Source of the DNA: Polytrichum commune
Taxonomy: Eukaryota > Streptophyta > Polytrichopsida > Polytrichales > Polytrichaceae
NCBI GenBank assembly: GCA_950295325.1
Contig: OX485808.1
Location: 1,118,501-1,182,500 of the forward strand
Direction of reading: 5' to 3'
DNA: 64,000 nt
Positions 1 to 10,834 of this stretch are shown piece by piece; position 1 is the first letter of the stretch, and each line of letters opens with the position of its first letter. The notes under the pieces are model-generated. The model worked only from the letters and a program-made list of their open reading frames with translations, did no database searches and was not told the DNA's origin. The position numbers and the translations under genes are program-made.

Positions 1-221
1 CGGTACATGAGAATAATCCTTGACATCTTGTCCAACCACAATTCCCGTTGACGTCGTCTTGAAGTGTAAAGGCTCCTCCAACTTCTCCATTTCCATGATA
101 GCATCCTCATCTTGAGTCCCATCCACATGCACTAAAGTTACGTCATTCTCTTCTATACTATCAAGCCAAGGTGTCAACCCCCCTAAAATCCACTCTTCTT
201 CGGTGAGCACCTCACATAGTT

Positions 222-1196
222 TTACAAAGAATATTCCTCACTCCGTGACTCAAGAATATCATCGCTCAAGCATGGATGGTGGGACGTGGTCATGATGTCG
301 AATTCGGACTCCAGATAATCCCTCAACCATTGGGCGTACTCCCCATCATCCCCATAATTGTAGAAACTAGGACCTAAACTACCCAAATGAACTACTCCTA
401 CCAAGGCCTCATCATTCTTGCCATCCTCCTTGTTATCACGTTCATCGTCGGAAGATAAAACAATCTCTTGTCTAATCCAACCACCTAACGACCCTATAGG
501 AACTTTGACATTTTTGTCCTCCGGACCATAAGTAATGGATGGTTTGGCTCCTCTCCAATTTACTATGGCATCCGCCATTCTCAACCAAGGCCTACTTAAC
601 AAGATGGGAAATGTATCCTTGTTAGAATGCATTTTGATGACATGAAAGGTGACCATATATTCCTCCCCTCCGGTACTAATCCTACAATCCTTAATCATTC
701 CCAAGGGCACGGCTGGACTTTGATTCGCCATATTGATGATGAAAGGTGACGGACCGGTAAGACTAAGACCCAACTTCTTTATGGTGTACTCCGGTAAGAT
801 GTTCAAACCACTACCTCCATCCACTAGCACATTAGGAACCACCTTGTCCACCACCATAACCTCAATCTCAATCGGTTTGACATCCCGTCTTGGTCCTTTC
901 GTTTGAACAATAGCCGACATCCTAGGCTTAACCTTCCTAGTCCTCCTAGTTACCGGCATTCCTTCTTTGAGAGTCTTCTTCGCCATCGGTGAAATCTCCA
1001 ACAATTGTCCAAAAGTAATATCGGCCTTGAGTGAGCTAAGATCGGCCCATAAATCGTAGCCACTCGATTTCTCCACTTTGGCCTTGCCAACACTATCAAA
1101 CTCATCCAAAGGAATTCCCGGTCCTTCCCAATCTCCCATCTCACTACCGTCCAAATCATGAATGACATTAGGCCTCTCCCTATCATGAAGAATCAC
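222..1196 (-). pseudogene. Ty3/gypsy aspartic-protease region (fragment)
   Basis: An open frame of 324 codons that covers the retropepsin-like region of the left gypsy element. The segment with VLVDGGSGLNIL corresponds to the active-site loop, but DGGSG replaces the usual D-T/S-G. It is followed by a typical retropepsin spacing and by FPILLSRPWLRMADAIVNW, close to the LLGRPWL...A.. motif of plant gypsy proteases. The reading is flanked by frame changes on both sides. After the stop at 222 the coding sense continues leftward in another frame as an acidic linker. It belongs with the gag pieces to its right and is not expected to be functional. Confidence 0.8.
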
Positions 1197-2124
1197 ATTC
1201 TCCTCCCTAATTCCATAGTGGCCCTCCTAGCTACTCTAGCTACTCTATCAAATTCCGAAAGTTTAGGAGCCTCATCCGAAGAATACTCCTCTTGACCTTC
1301 TTCTTCTACCTCTGATGATGCCTTCCATCTCCTAGCTCTAGTGGTAACCGCTAATGCCGGTGCCTCATGAGTAACCTCATCTCCCAGACTCTTCAACTCA
1401 TAGGTGATGGCATTGGTGTGTGGAGGCCATTGACCTTGTTCCTCTCCACTATCCATGTGGAGAAGAAGAGTGTCACCATGATGTGACTCCACTACACCAT
1501 CCATAAACCTCACATCTTGATAATTAGACGGACCCGGATCCGTAGGAGGAGGTTGACGCCTATTGTCGAAGTTTTGTGGACCTCCTTGCCTACCTTGAAC
1601 CGGAATGTAACCATTCGCCGTTTGCAATCCCGCCGGTAGATGAGAAGTTTGTCTCGCATTACCATGGTCGTAATACAAATTCGGTGGCCTAAGCTCATTC
1701 GGTGCTCCACCTTGAGGTCTAGCTCCCCTCATGTTGTCCCTCGCTTGTTGTGGATTGGCCACCAGGTAATTCACACTAATAACCTTATCCGGTTGACGAC
1801 ATTCATCCGAAGGATGGTTCCCTCCACAATTACTACAACCATGACTTTGTCCCTCGGGCCAACATTGACCTTATGCATGCCACCTCCCACAAAACGGATG
1901 GAACTCCCTCTTCTCCACGTTTTAACCACCTTGACCTCTAGGAGGAGGTCCCCTATTGTTGCATTGTCCATATTGAGGTTATCCTTTACCTCGTTGGTTT
2001 TGTGGAGGTGGGCCACCGTTTCTTCTTTGATCACGGTTTTGCCCACTCCTACAAAACTGACAAGTATGGCCCGGTTGGCCACATTAAACACACCACAATG
2101 CCGATCAATGTCTACCTGACTCAA
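1193..2124 (-). pseudogene. Ty3/gypsy gag C-terminus with zinc knuckles, frameshifted
   Basis: This stretch links the gag core to the protease. In the frame continuous with 1193-1774 a nucleocapsid finger CSNCGGNHPSDEC (CX2CX3HX4C) lies at about 1800-1840. A second, more upstream finger of the CX2CX4HX4C type is recognisable near 2060-2110 but contains a stop codon. Downstream of the fingers the protein is Pro/Gln/Gly/Arg-rich (NPQQARDNMRGARPQGG), typical of a retrotransposon gag tail. The shortened finger with three residues before His also occurs in the 14.7-kb element of this window, which hints that the two belong to related lineages. Confidence 0.7.
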
Positions 2125-2270
2125 TTGAAGGAGGAGGACCGGATTGTTGGCTCTTGATCATCAAGGACATTTGATCCGTAAGACTTTGTATTTACTTGAT
2201 CATTACCTCTTGAAATCCCAATTGGCTAGCACCCAATCTTCTCTCCATTTCGTCCAAATGAGGATCCGCT

Positions 2271-3272
2271 CTAGGGTCCGGTAATGCTAGACCTAGGTCT
2301 AATGGGAATGAATTGTGGTATCAATTCATCTTCTCTTCTCCACAACCTCTCATGATATCTATCCAAGGTCTCTACCTCTCTAACCGCCCGCTTGGCATCC
2401 GCCAATGTGTGAGGATTCCTCTCAAAAATTTCCCTAATTATTCCCGACTTAAAGAATCTTTGAATGAAAAATTGTCTTAGTGTGTCATCAGTTAGCATGG
2501 TTCCCACAAACCGTGTACACACTAAATCAAACCTCCTAATGTAAGCCGAAATCTCTTCTTCCCTACATTGTTTAAACGAAGCCAATGCCCTCAAAGCCGT
2601 GCTTTGACCAACCTCCGGTCGAAACTCGTTCAAAAATTCCATTTGCAATTGCTCTCATGCTCTAAAATGTCCCTCGGCATGATCTCTATACCACTCATAA
2701 GCCTCACCCTCCAAGGTAGCGGGAAACCATACCAACCAATATCCTGAATTGGTCACCAACGAACTAGCCAACCTTTCGATGTACCTCTCCATGTGCCTAG
2801 AAGGATCCTTATCCTTGGTTCCATAAAACTTAGGAAGGTGGGAGGGCATATCCACCGCATGTAAATTTTGTGGAACCACATTTGGTAATTCTCTCGGTCT
2901 AACCAATATATCAATGGGGTCCTCATCCAATATGAGATCATCGTCATCTCCTCGCCGTGCCATGTCAACCGGTGGATCTTTTTCTATGTCACTATCAATG
3001 TGTATCGGAATCTCTTCCCTAGATGTATAAGTATCCGATGATATTTCACCAATCAAATCAGAGGGAGTTACCTCTTTCTCCACTCTAATCTCATCTTCTA
3101 ATATCTCTAACAATGGACTAAAACTAGGCTCAACATTCAAACAACTTTCTAATCTAACATCAACATCGTCCACAACATTGTCTACACTAATCCTAGATGA
3201 TCTCCTTCTACGTCTAGATCTTTCTAATCCTAATGTCAAGCTCGGTTTTTGGAATCGAGTCTTACCTTGCAT
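2271..3272 (-). pseudogene. Ty3/gypsy gag (retrotransposon gag domain) with one internal stop
   Basis: Two open pieces, 3272-2655 and 2648-2271, lie in the same frame and are split by one TGA at 2655-2657. The first piece has an acidic, serine-rich N-terminus and then the start of the gag capsid domain (LPKFYGTKDKDPSRHMERY, FPATLEGEAYEWYRDHAEG). The second carries the rest (EFLNEFRPEVGQSTALRALASFKQCREEEISAYIRRFDLVCTRF, shortened here in sense only). At the stop, related gags have Trp (W-E-Q/D-L-..-F), so this is a Trp-to-TGA change. In an intact element this protein would form the virus-like particle core. This copy is inactive. Confidence 0.85.
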
Positions 3273-4136
3273 TCCCCAAAGAATCGATCAACCCTGACTT
3301 GACCAATCATATTCCTTACTACCTTCACTCATTAATATTATCACTTTTCTTGGTGTGAATTAAAAATTGAGGAGATGGGGAAGAGAACCTGCAAGCCCAC
3401 TTAGATGAACAATCCCAAACATGGGATAGGTATGCTCATATCAATTTCCGGTTGGGCTAGAGCATCACCTCTAAAACCTTCCCTTCCATTGACACTCACC
3501 ACAATACCGAGAGTGAGGGGCTGACCGTCGTCATACACCGCATCAACCGAGGCATCACCCTCTTGTCTCCAATACTATGCTATGACTAAGAAATTACCCT
3601 CTACAACGGATAACGACAAACACGAGTACAAAAATCATTCCTTAATTAGTTACCAATTCACTTTGAAGAAATTTCGTACCTTGAGCAATCGCGTCCCCCT
3701 GCAAATTAGCACTCCCCTCGACCGTGACTCAAGCGATAATAAAAACAAAATTTCTAAACTAACAATCTAATCTAAGCAAAACCCCAAGACTTAGAGACTC
3801 ACCCCGAGGTGAGTGTCAAAGTCTAATGTCCTAAGGTTAATTACCCCTCTAATTTCTTAGTGAACTAATCGATCATAAGTTCTTTTATATTTTTAGTAAC
3901 TCCCCAAAAATGTTGAGGACGTACCTTCGCCGTGCTCCCTCCTCAAAACAAAGATGCATAAAAAAAATATGCAATTCATTCCAAGAAAATAAAGAAAATG
4001 AACTAAACTAGAAAATCACCAAAATCACAAAGTATAAGTAAGATACTTACCATGAGTTAAGTGTTTATCCCTATATCCCACGATGTCGCCTCTAAGTCTT
4101 CCCCAATCGTCTCCAAGTCTTCCTAATCTCGCTTAA
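3273..4136 (-). other. Untranslated leader of the left gypsy element
   Basis: About 860 bases between the gag start and the primer-binding site, without a convincing coding frame on either strand. It contains a CG-richer stretch (3400-3560) and AT-rich blocks. Its position between PBS and gag identifies it as the element's leader. Confidence 0.6.
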
Positions 4137-4154
4137 CTCCCGGCGGACGCACCA
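4137..4154 (-). other. Primer-binding site of the left gypsy element
   Basis: On the minus strand TGGTGCGTCCGCCGGGAG begins four bases after the LTR end. Its complement ends in CCA, as expected for pairing with the 3' end of a tRNA. This fixes the element's orientation as minus and its LTR boundary at 4159. Confidence 0.75.
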
Positions 4155-4158
4155 TTTA

Positions 4159-4400
4159 TGTGAGGCCAAACCACACACCCTTAAGCGTCCTAGTCCGGGT
4201 GAGGGAACGGGTATCACATTCGTGTTGATACAATTCCCTCTTACCAACTCCATAAAATTCCATTTAAATTCCCATTAAATATTTTACACCAATTTATTCC
4301 ATAACACAAGTACAACCATTGAAAAATGCTCTTCCCCAATTATTCCCTTCTACCCACACAGTATATGTATGTATATATATACATATATATACATATATAT
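4159..4400 (-). mobile_element. Truncated 5' LTR (3' end of the LTR) of the left gypsy element
   Basis: The plus strand starts TGTGAGGCCAAACC, so on the minus strand the LTR ends ...GGTTTGGCCTCACA next to the PBS. About 40 terminal bases, including GCGTCCTAGTCCGGGTGA read on the plus strand, also occur in inverse orientation at the end of the solo LTR (5880-5930). Beyond that the two LTRs differ, so they are distant relatives. The LTR runs into TA repeats at 4361-4403 and then into duplicated segment A. Confidence 0.75.
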
Positions 4401-4403
4401 ATA
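4361..4403. repeat. TA/TATG microsatellite at the left duplication boundary
   Basis: An AT-alternating run lies exactly at the left edge of duplicated segment A. A similar TA run (19421-19442) marks the left edge of segment B, so these runs may be the recombination points. Confidence 0.7.
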
Positions 4404-4566
4404 TATAACACATTAATTTAAGTTTCATTTTAGAATAGCAAAGACCCTTTCAAATGGTAAGCTACAAAAATTATAACCTTCATGCTATTTAGGATTTTGT
4501 AATGTTTTTGACGTGCAAGTTAATTACATGCTTTATCAACGATTCACTTTGGGAATGAAATCCTAG

Positions 4567-5930
4567 TGTGAGCCCAAAATGGTGCCCACATGTGGTGATT
4601 AACTCTTCGAAACCAATTTTAGTTTGACTTTGATGTGTTATGATGATTCACAAAACATAAAAAGAGTGAAGTGTGGTGTGGATTTAACTTTAGGCATTAG
4701 GTGGTGTTGTGTGATTATTTCAAGGTTGATTTCAATAAGAGAATGCCTTGATTATGTGAGTAGGGGGGAAGGTGAGGCAAGGTGAGCTCCGCGGGCTAAA
4801 TGCCCACTTTTGGATCCACCTTGTTGGTTTAGAAATGAGAAGGTTTTGTGGATGGGGATTAGTCCCTACTTTGGAGGAGAGGGTTAAAGGATTGTGATTG
4901 GAGGTGCTAATCCTCTCACCCTATCCTCACCTCTCTCTCCCTCTCTCCCTCTCTCCCTCTTTGTTACTTAAGGTGTTTTTCTCTCATTTTCCTCTCTCTC
5001 TCTCTCTCTCAATGCCTCCCAAGTGAGTGAGCTCTTAGAGCTTAAGATTGCACGTGGTGATTAGGTAGTAGGTAGTGAAATTAGTGTGTTAGATTAGTTC
5101 AATACTTAGGAGCAAGGAAAAGGAAAGAAGAAGAAAAACCTAGAAAACATTTGATTAGTGGATGAAAGGGTTTGTATTAAGGTGCAGCTAGTAGCTGGGT
5201 TACCTATTCGGGTGTTGGAACTCTGTGGGATTAGACTGCAGCTGGGCTGCTGGGTGGCTAACAACACCGAGACCGTGGAATTAGACTGCAGTTGGGCTGC
5301 TAGGTGGCTAACAGCACCGAGACTGTGGGATTAGACTGCAGCTGAGCTGCTGGAAGGGCTAACAGCACCGAGACCGTGGGCTAGATTGCAGTCGCGATGC
5401 TTAGTAACAAATCATAATTAGGCCATCTAGGGGTTAGCAAGGTTAAGCTCAATTAGTGGGTGTTGGCACATTAAAAACTAAATCACATTAGGCCATTTTA
5501 GTGGTGGCCAAGTAGTTAGATTCATTAGGCTAGTTGGTGCCACGTGTGGATTTGTATGAGTGGGTTTAACCATTGAGAAGAGTGTTTTTTTCAACACTTG
5601 CACCTCTCGGTCAAAATAACTCACTTGCATTATTAATGGAGAATGTGGAGGACTCTTGCAATGGCAAGAAAAAGGAGGTGAAGATCAAAAGAGTGAGGGG
5701 AATGTCCGTAAGGGCATGTGCGGCTAAAGCCGCGGGTTGGACTCTTGAGAAATCCAACTCTACCACAAGCCAAGAGGCCAACATTAATAAAACACAATGA
5801 GTGAGACAATATGTGTTCATTTGAACATGAAAATTACTTTGCACATGGTTCAAGGTTGTAGTAGATACATGTGATTCTCAAAGCCATCACCCGGACTAGG
5901 ACGCTAAAGGGTGGTGGATTTGGCCTCACA
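4567..5930 (+). mobile_element. Solo LTR, 1364 bp, TSD CCTAG
   Basis: The sequence begins TGTGAGCCCAAAATGG and ends GGATTTGGCCTCACA, with TG...CA ends. CCTAG is repeated directly outside at 4562-4566 and 5931-5935. The other duplicate (19609-19613) has one CCTAG with no insertion, which is a clean empty site. There is no internal coding region, so this is one LTR left after LTR-LTR recombination. Its 3' end resembles the LTR end of the gypsy element at 4159 in the opposite orientation. It includes CT-rich runs (4920-5010) and a 50-bp tandem repeat. ORFs within it, such as 5573-5800, look accidental. Confidence 0.92.
5226..5390 (+). repeat. 50-bp tandem repeat inside the solo LTR
   Basis: The motif TTAGACTGCAG recurs at 5231, 5281 and 5331, and as CTAGATTGCAG at 5381, so the period is exactly 50. 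Each unit also carries a GGGCTGCTGG-like block and ACACCGAGACCGTGG-like end. There are about three and a half copies with a few substitutions each. Confidence 0.85.
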
Positions 5931-5935
5931 CCTAG

Positions 5936-6300
5936 TCAATTCTTTATTTAGTAAGTGGGCGTGCACATATATATTGGAATTTGGACCTTGAAGACGAAGT
6001 GCACTCCATATGACTTTTGTGGACAAACGGCCTTCAAGAATGCAAGGGCAATGTATTTTTTGAAGTTAGACGGGGTGGGCAAGAGTTTTCAATTAGGATT
6101 TTAACAATTTTATGGGGGGTTGCCCCACCCCCTATCCACCTCCCTATAAAAGCTCGTAGTGGGAGGTATCACATCCACTATTATAGTCTAGTTAATACCT
6201 TCTACTTTCACAAAGTATTCATATGCATTTAAACTAATTACGTGTGATTGAATGTAACTAAATCTAGTTAATTCTGATTAATCCTAAGAGGGAGTGGCTT
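5936..6300 (+). repeat. Hairpin-family dispersed repeat, partial copy (copy A)
   Basis: Together with 4404-4566, which the solo LTR split off, this is one arm of a repeat family that recurs across the window (12885-14126, 15000-15620, 19453-19980, 41640-42230). Shared landmarks are the AATGGCAAAGACCCT block, the ATATATATTGGA block, CTTCAAGAATGCAAGGGCAA and the AT-rich end GCATTTAAACTAATTA. No protein is encoded. Confidence 0.75.
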
Positions 6301-6309
6301 TTACGGGTA

Positions 6310-6772
6310 CCTCCAAACAAATAAGTTGATCTGCGAGTGCCTTGGCCTTATTGACGTGCTCCAACAAGTCGTCGTCTTCTTGCATCTTGCATGTGAAAAA
6401 CTTACGGCTACTGAAAATGATGTTGGACAAATTCTTCATCTCGTGAATGTTGCAAAGAGTTTTTCATGCTTTCACGGGTTTTTTACAATTTTTAATATGC
6501 GCAAATTGGATATCCACCAAGTTGAGGCCAATGATGAACATGCCCTTTTTGATGCGTCTTTGGTATTCCTTCAACACTTTAGGATATGTATTGGAAGGTG
6601 GAAGTTCCTCATATCCATCCACAATGTCCCAAAGATCCATGGATGCCAAAAACATTTCGATTTTTAACTTCCAAAGATTGAAGTTCCCTCCATTGAACTT
6701 GTCAATGACTCTAGCGGCCTCACTCTCAAATGATGTCATCATACGTTCGGATATACTCTCAAAACACTTCAA
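6310..6772 (-). pseudogene. Copia gag N-terminal fragment (copy A)
   Basis: The minus strand reads KFNGGNFNLWKLKIEMFLA followed by LWDIVDG, the characteristic N-terminal gag region of plant Ty1/Copia elements. It continues through a stop (TGA, 6464-6466) into further gag-like sequence (CNIHEMKNLSN, DDDLLEHVNKAKALADQL). At the stop other Copia gags have Trp. The same stop is present in copy B (20141-20143), so it predates the segmental duplication. No protease, integrase or RT follows, so this is an isolated remnant. Confidence 0.85.
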
Positions 6773-6829
6773 CTTACTCTCTTTTTTTGCCTATATTTAA
6801 CCCGGATCAAACTAAGAGTTTATTTTTTA

Positions 6830-7500
6830 CACTCAAAATGTGTGTTTGCGCCTCAAATACTTAAAGTTAGATCTTCTATACTTCAAGAGAATCCTTAAAA
6901 CTCTCAAATCATTCAAATAAGATTTATTTAACCTCAAATGTGTTGCACTTTCAAATACCTCGACTCAAATCTTCTACACCTCAAGAGAAGTCCTAAGACA
7001 TTCAAATCACTCAATTTTGTATTGATCTCAAATATGCCTTACATTCTCAAATAAGTTTCTCAACACTCAAGCCTCTCAAATCATGTGCTATTGGAGTCTA
7101 AATACCTTTAAAGCTCTCAAAGAACCTTTGAACACTTAAAATATTCAAGTGAATTGCTTTGAAGTCTAAACACCTCCAAACTTCTCAAATAATCATCTCA
7201 AATAATCAGTCTCTCGAGTCATGTGTTATTAGAGTCTAAACATCTTCAAAATTCTCAAAGGAACCCTTAAATGCTCCAAAATTCAAATCAAATGTTTTGA
7301 AGTCTAAACACCTCCAAACTTCTCAAATAAACCTCTTAACACTCAAGCCTCTCAAGTCATGTGCTATTGGAGTTTAAATGCCTTCAAAACTCTCAAAGAA
7401 ACCCTCGAATGCTCAAAACATTCAAGTCAAATGCTTTGAAGTCTCATAACCTTCAACTCTCCAAAGCTCCAAAGCGCCAACCCCTCAAGATTCACTCCGC
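6830..7500. repeat. Degenerate tandem repeat, unit about 140 bp (copy A)
   Basis: Phrases such as TCATGTGCTATTGGAGT (near 7082 and 7354, variant near 7220), CTCAAAGAA and CTTTGAAGTCTAAACACC recur with a period of about 140 bases in a CTCAAA-rich background. Copy B (20500-21110) has the same array with part of one unit missing. No coding frame is seen. Confidence 0.65.
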
Positions 7501-7560
7501 AACCTCAAAGCAATCAAATTTCTAGGCACTTCACTTGCATGGTGGGCCCACAACTTATTG

Positions 7561-8500
7561 GAATCAATAGGAGATAAGATTGTACAAGTATTGATACCTA
7601 TTCTAAGGCATATGAACAATGTTTGGAGTGAGGTGGGTTTATGCTCTCCTTGCTTTTTTTTATTGATTTTTTTATCTTCATTGGTTCACACAAATAATAT
7701 GGGATAATTCTTATCCCTCTTCGGACTAGCATATTAGTCCAATTTTAACCTTATTATTTTTTATTCCTCTTTCATTATATTTCCATTTCCTACAATCAAT
7801 CTAATGTTCTACCCTCTACAGTTAATGGTTAATAAATGTTTGTCAAAAGAAAAAACACAATCAAATATGTGGAAAAAGTGCTCCAGGATACTAAAACCAT
7901 AATGTTTTTGGTCAAATGCCTAAAAAGAAGGAGAAAAATATTATTTAGATTGGTTTAAATGTAGAGTTTTCTTGAAAAAAAATTGTCAACATAAATTACT
8001 TGCCTCTATAAATTAATGTGTTTTCAAATCCTTATGACGTTCTCCTTCACAAAATTCAAAGTTAATTCATATTTTCATAATTTCACTTAAAATTATGCAC
8101 GGTAATGGAATTATGTACACTGATACAAATCAATGCTCTTTGGAACACCTACAATGAACACACTTGTCATCCGTGTCAATGGACCACGGTCCAAATGACT
8201 AGCTCTTTTAATAATGTGAGCCATCATGTTGAAGAAGGCACCTCATGAGGTGATCACTGTTGGTCAATATTTGTGTAGTTTTAAAATTAGTCATTTATGT
8301 GGAGTTGGCCCCACGTTGGTTTTTTTTATAGGTTTAGTATGGCAACAATGCCCTATTGGTGATGGCTTTAGTAGTCAACTACTTTCATTTATGTAGGTGT
8401 GTCAATCACCCACTTGTTTACCTACCAGCGACGGTTGACCACACGCTACTACCCCAAGGAGGATATATCAAATCATGTGATTGGAAGTGACTAGGATTTA
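7561..8500. other. Non-coding AT-rich duplicated spacer (copy A)
   Basis: No convincing gene on either strand. It is nearly identical to 35843-36795 in copy B. The boundary at 7556-7561 is the empty counterpart of the 14.7-kb element's insertion site. Confidence 0.6.
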
Positions 8501-8508
8501 ACCTCAAT

Positions 8509-8677
8509 ATAGTCTAACCTCGTTAATAGGACACTCGTTTATACAACACCCTTGATAGTATGACACATTTTTGCGAGACCAAATTTTTTAGTTCAAAACT
8601 CCCTCTTTTATACGACTACGACATTCGATAATGCGACATTTAAAATCTCCGTTTTGTCATATTAAAGAGGTAGTTAA
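8509..8677. mobile_element. pogo/Emigrant-like MITE (copy A)
   Basis: The ends are imperfect inverted repeats: TAGTCTAACCTCGTTAATA on the left and, reverse-complemented, TTAACTACCTCTTTAATATG on the right. Inside are ACGACACTCG-type blocks in inverted arrangement. AACCTC followed by an ATAACGA-like run is typical of the termini of pogo-type Tc1/mariner elements and the plant Emigrant group. It encodes no protein. The same insertion is present at 36801-36970, so it predates the duplication. Confidence 0.7.
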
Positions 8678-8683
8678 CATTCA

Positions 8684-9679
8684 AATATTTTTCATCTATA
8701 TTATGTACATCTAAAATACATCCATTTTCACTTGGGAACTACTTGGGAACTTCACTTATCATTAGGAACTTAATGAGAATTAGGGTTACCAATTTAAAAT
8801 TTATTTTTCCCTCTTCCAAATTGTTATAATTTTGGCTACTCATTAAAGCTTACACATTAGATTTCATGTGTTATTATTGAATGTCCACGAAGGAACGTTC
8901 TATCTTTGTTTCGTTCTAGAAATCTTGTACATCTAGTCTAGATCTAGACGGGAGTCACCTTCTTAATTGATTACCAATGTGTGAAAGGGTGAGGAAATTA
9001 CTGCCTACAAGTGTCTTTCATTCACCCAACAAAGAAGCCCTAAAATAGTACACAAGCCACATTTTACTATTTGAAGACATTTGGACACTAGATTTAGGTT
9101 CAAAGAGCCCAAATTAGTCTAGTCTAAGTTATTTGAGATGAAACCACCAAAAATATATAAGGGACAAGTTTTAATGTTGGATGGATGAGAGGTATTTTAC
9201 TTTCTACATTCTTACATTACAAGGCAAAAGCCGGATTCACATATAGATTGCTTCAAAGCCCTCTACTTACACATGTGGTATGCAATGAGTTGGTGGCTAA
9301 AGTGCTGGAGTGGGGCTACGGCATTTGGTGCTCGAAATCCTTGGCCAGCACCTCTTGACCTCTCATCTTGTAGGTGAGAAGGGCCTACCCATATGTTAGA
9401 CTTAATTTTAATTGAATGTAGATGATTATTCATTTTTTGAAAGTTACCACTAAAATTTACTGCTAGTTTAGGGTTTGAAATTACAACAAATACCGTAGAC
9501 TTGAAATTACTATGTCAAAAAATGAATTTGGTAACTACTAAAAACAAGATTAACGTTTGCATACAAGAATATATTTGTATCAAGAGCCATCATAATTAGT
9601 TTGTCATAAAATGTAAGGTAGACCCGGACAATCCGACAAGGTCAACAATAGGAGGAGGTTTGTGTCAAAGGGGGCATAT
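8684..9679. other. Non-coding duplicated spacer (copy A)
   Basis: No gene seen. The block 9390-9545 (TAATTGAATGTAGATGATT, TTTAGGGTTTGAAATTAC) is repeated at 37680-37840 in copy B and a third time at 18916-19070, at the junction of the two duplicates. Confidence 0.55.
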
Positions 9680-9999
9680 GAGGTACACAAAACCAAATAG
9701 ATTTGTTGGCGGTTCAATTCCTAGCCATGTAATCTTCCCTCTACTTGATGGAAAAAGTAGCCACCTGGCCACACACCTCCTATGTTCTCCTAAAAATAAA
9801 ATAAAAAAACCTTTCCCTTAAGGTTCAAGACTAAACTACCGAATGATAGTGGAGAGGTACACAAAACCAAATAAATTTGTTGGCGGTTCAATTCCTAGCC
9901 ATGTAATCTTCTCTCTACTTGATGGAAAAAGTAGCCAAGTGGTCACACACCTCCTGTGTTCCCCTCAAAAAAAGAATAGAAAAGAAAAGAAAAAACCCT
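9680..9999 (+). mobile_element. tRNA-derived SINE, two tandem units (copy A)
   Basis: The second unit (from about 9810) has a box A match TAGTGGAGAGG, then 27 bases, then box B GGTTCAATTCC. Both fit the Pol III consensus (TRGYNNARNGG and GGTTCRANYCC). A short body (CTAGCCATGTAATCTTC, GATGGAAAAAGTAGCC) ends in an A-rich tail. The first unit lacks its head because of a deletion that also removed sequence kept in copy B. Copy B has three units (38268-38830). Confidence 0.7.
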
Positions 10000-10834
10000 T
10001 TCCTACTAGTGTTTCCTAGTACTGAATGTTCGGACAATAAGCTCTTGCAAGCTGTGTTGCGGATGGGGCATTTCTAACAAATCTGTAGTTGCTTTCTCAG
10101 CTTCTTGGTTACTCGTGGATACTAGCTCTGGGCAAGGATGGGACAGAAATTCAAGTTACAGAAGCTGTTCCTTGCTGCAAACAATTTAGGTCATCAGAAC
10201 CTCTGATCTAATCATCACTACAATCTTCACTACAATTAGGGGTAATAATTACCTAGCCACTTGCAACCACTTATTCGTCTGCAAAACATTGACAAATTTT
10301 ATGATTTCTGTGCAGATATATATATTGACAGATTCAAAATGTTCACAAATATCATACATCTGTAGTCAACATCAACACGGTACAAACTACTTCGGTGTCG
10401 CCCATGAGCAAGTGATTATTCTAGGAATTCCTACCTAACTTCACTGAAAAAACCAATTAGTGAGTGTGGTACTAATTCAAGTCACACGCAGGATCAAGTC
10501 AGATCACAAACTTACTGAAAGCTGAAGTTGCGTAAAGGAATTTAGTATCACCTTCACTAATTTCCCACACTCACTAATTGGTATATTTAGTGTAGTTACT
10601 ACTTCAACAGTTGCCATGCTAAGCTAAGCTAAACTGAGCTAACTAGAATCTGTTCTTACGATAGACATGCCATAGAAACTCAGGGACATTCAAACAATTT
10701 GACCATACATATTAAACATCAGAGGTAAGTTAATGAAGTACTCCCGTCCTGCCTCTGGAAGTCTCTAGAGAAATGTTATGTAACCAAAAGCCTTACAATT
10801 TTAAAAAGGCAAGCTGGGATGCAATATGAGGGTT
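10000..10834. other. Duplicated sequence downstream of the small host-like gene (copy A)
   Basis: No ORF of note. It is highly similar to 38840-39669. It lies 3' of the minus-strand gene at 10835-11254 and probably holds its 3' untranslated region. Confidence 0.4.

Larger units (their letters stand above)
1..4400 (-). mobile_element. Decayed Ty3/gypsy LTR retrotransposon, 5' part
   Basis: Read on the minus strand from right to left this holds an LTR stump (4159 to about 4400), a primer-binding site (4137-4154), an untranslated leader, gag (3272-2271), zinc knuckles (about 2110-1790) and the protease region (1196-222). The rest of pol would lie beyond the left edge. The reading frame is broken many times: a stop at 2655-2657, frame changes between 2270 and 1190, and another near 222. 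Bases 1-221 still read as an acidic linker in a shifted frame, as expected between protease and RT. The LTR stops at a TA microsatellite (4361-4403) where duplicated segment A begins, so most of the 5' LTR is missing. The order LTR, PBS, gag, zinc knuckles, protease is seen directly. The exact lineage cannot be told without RT. Confidence 0.85.

Noticed and set aside
5573-5853. Overlapping ORFs on both strands as genes
   Set aside because: They lie inside the solo LTR, are short and have no homology that I recognise.
9700-10000. CRISPR-like spaced repeats
   Set aside because: Unit size of about 180 bases with Pol III boxes and A-rich tails identifies tandem SINEs in a plant genome.
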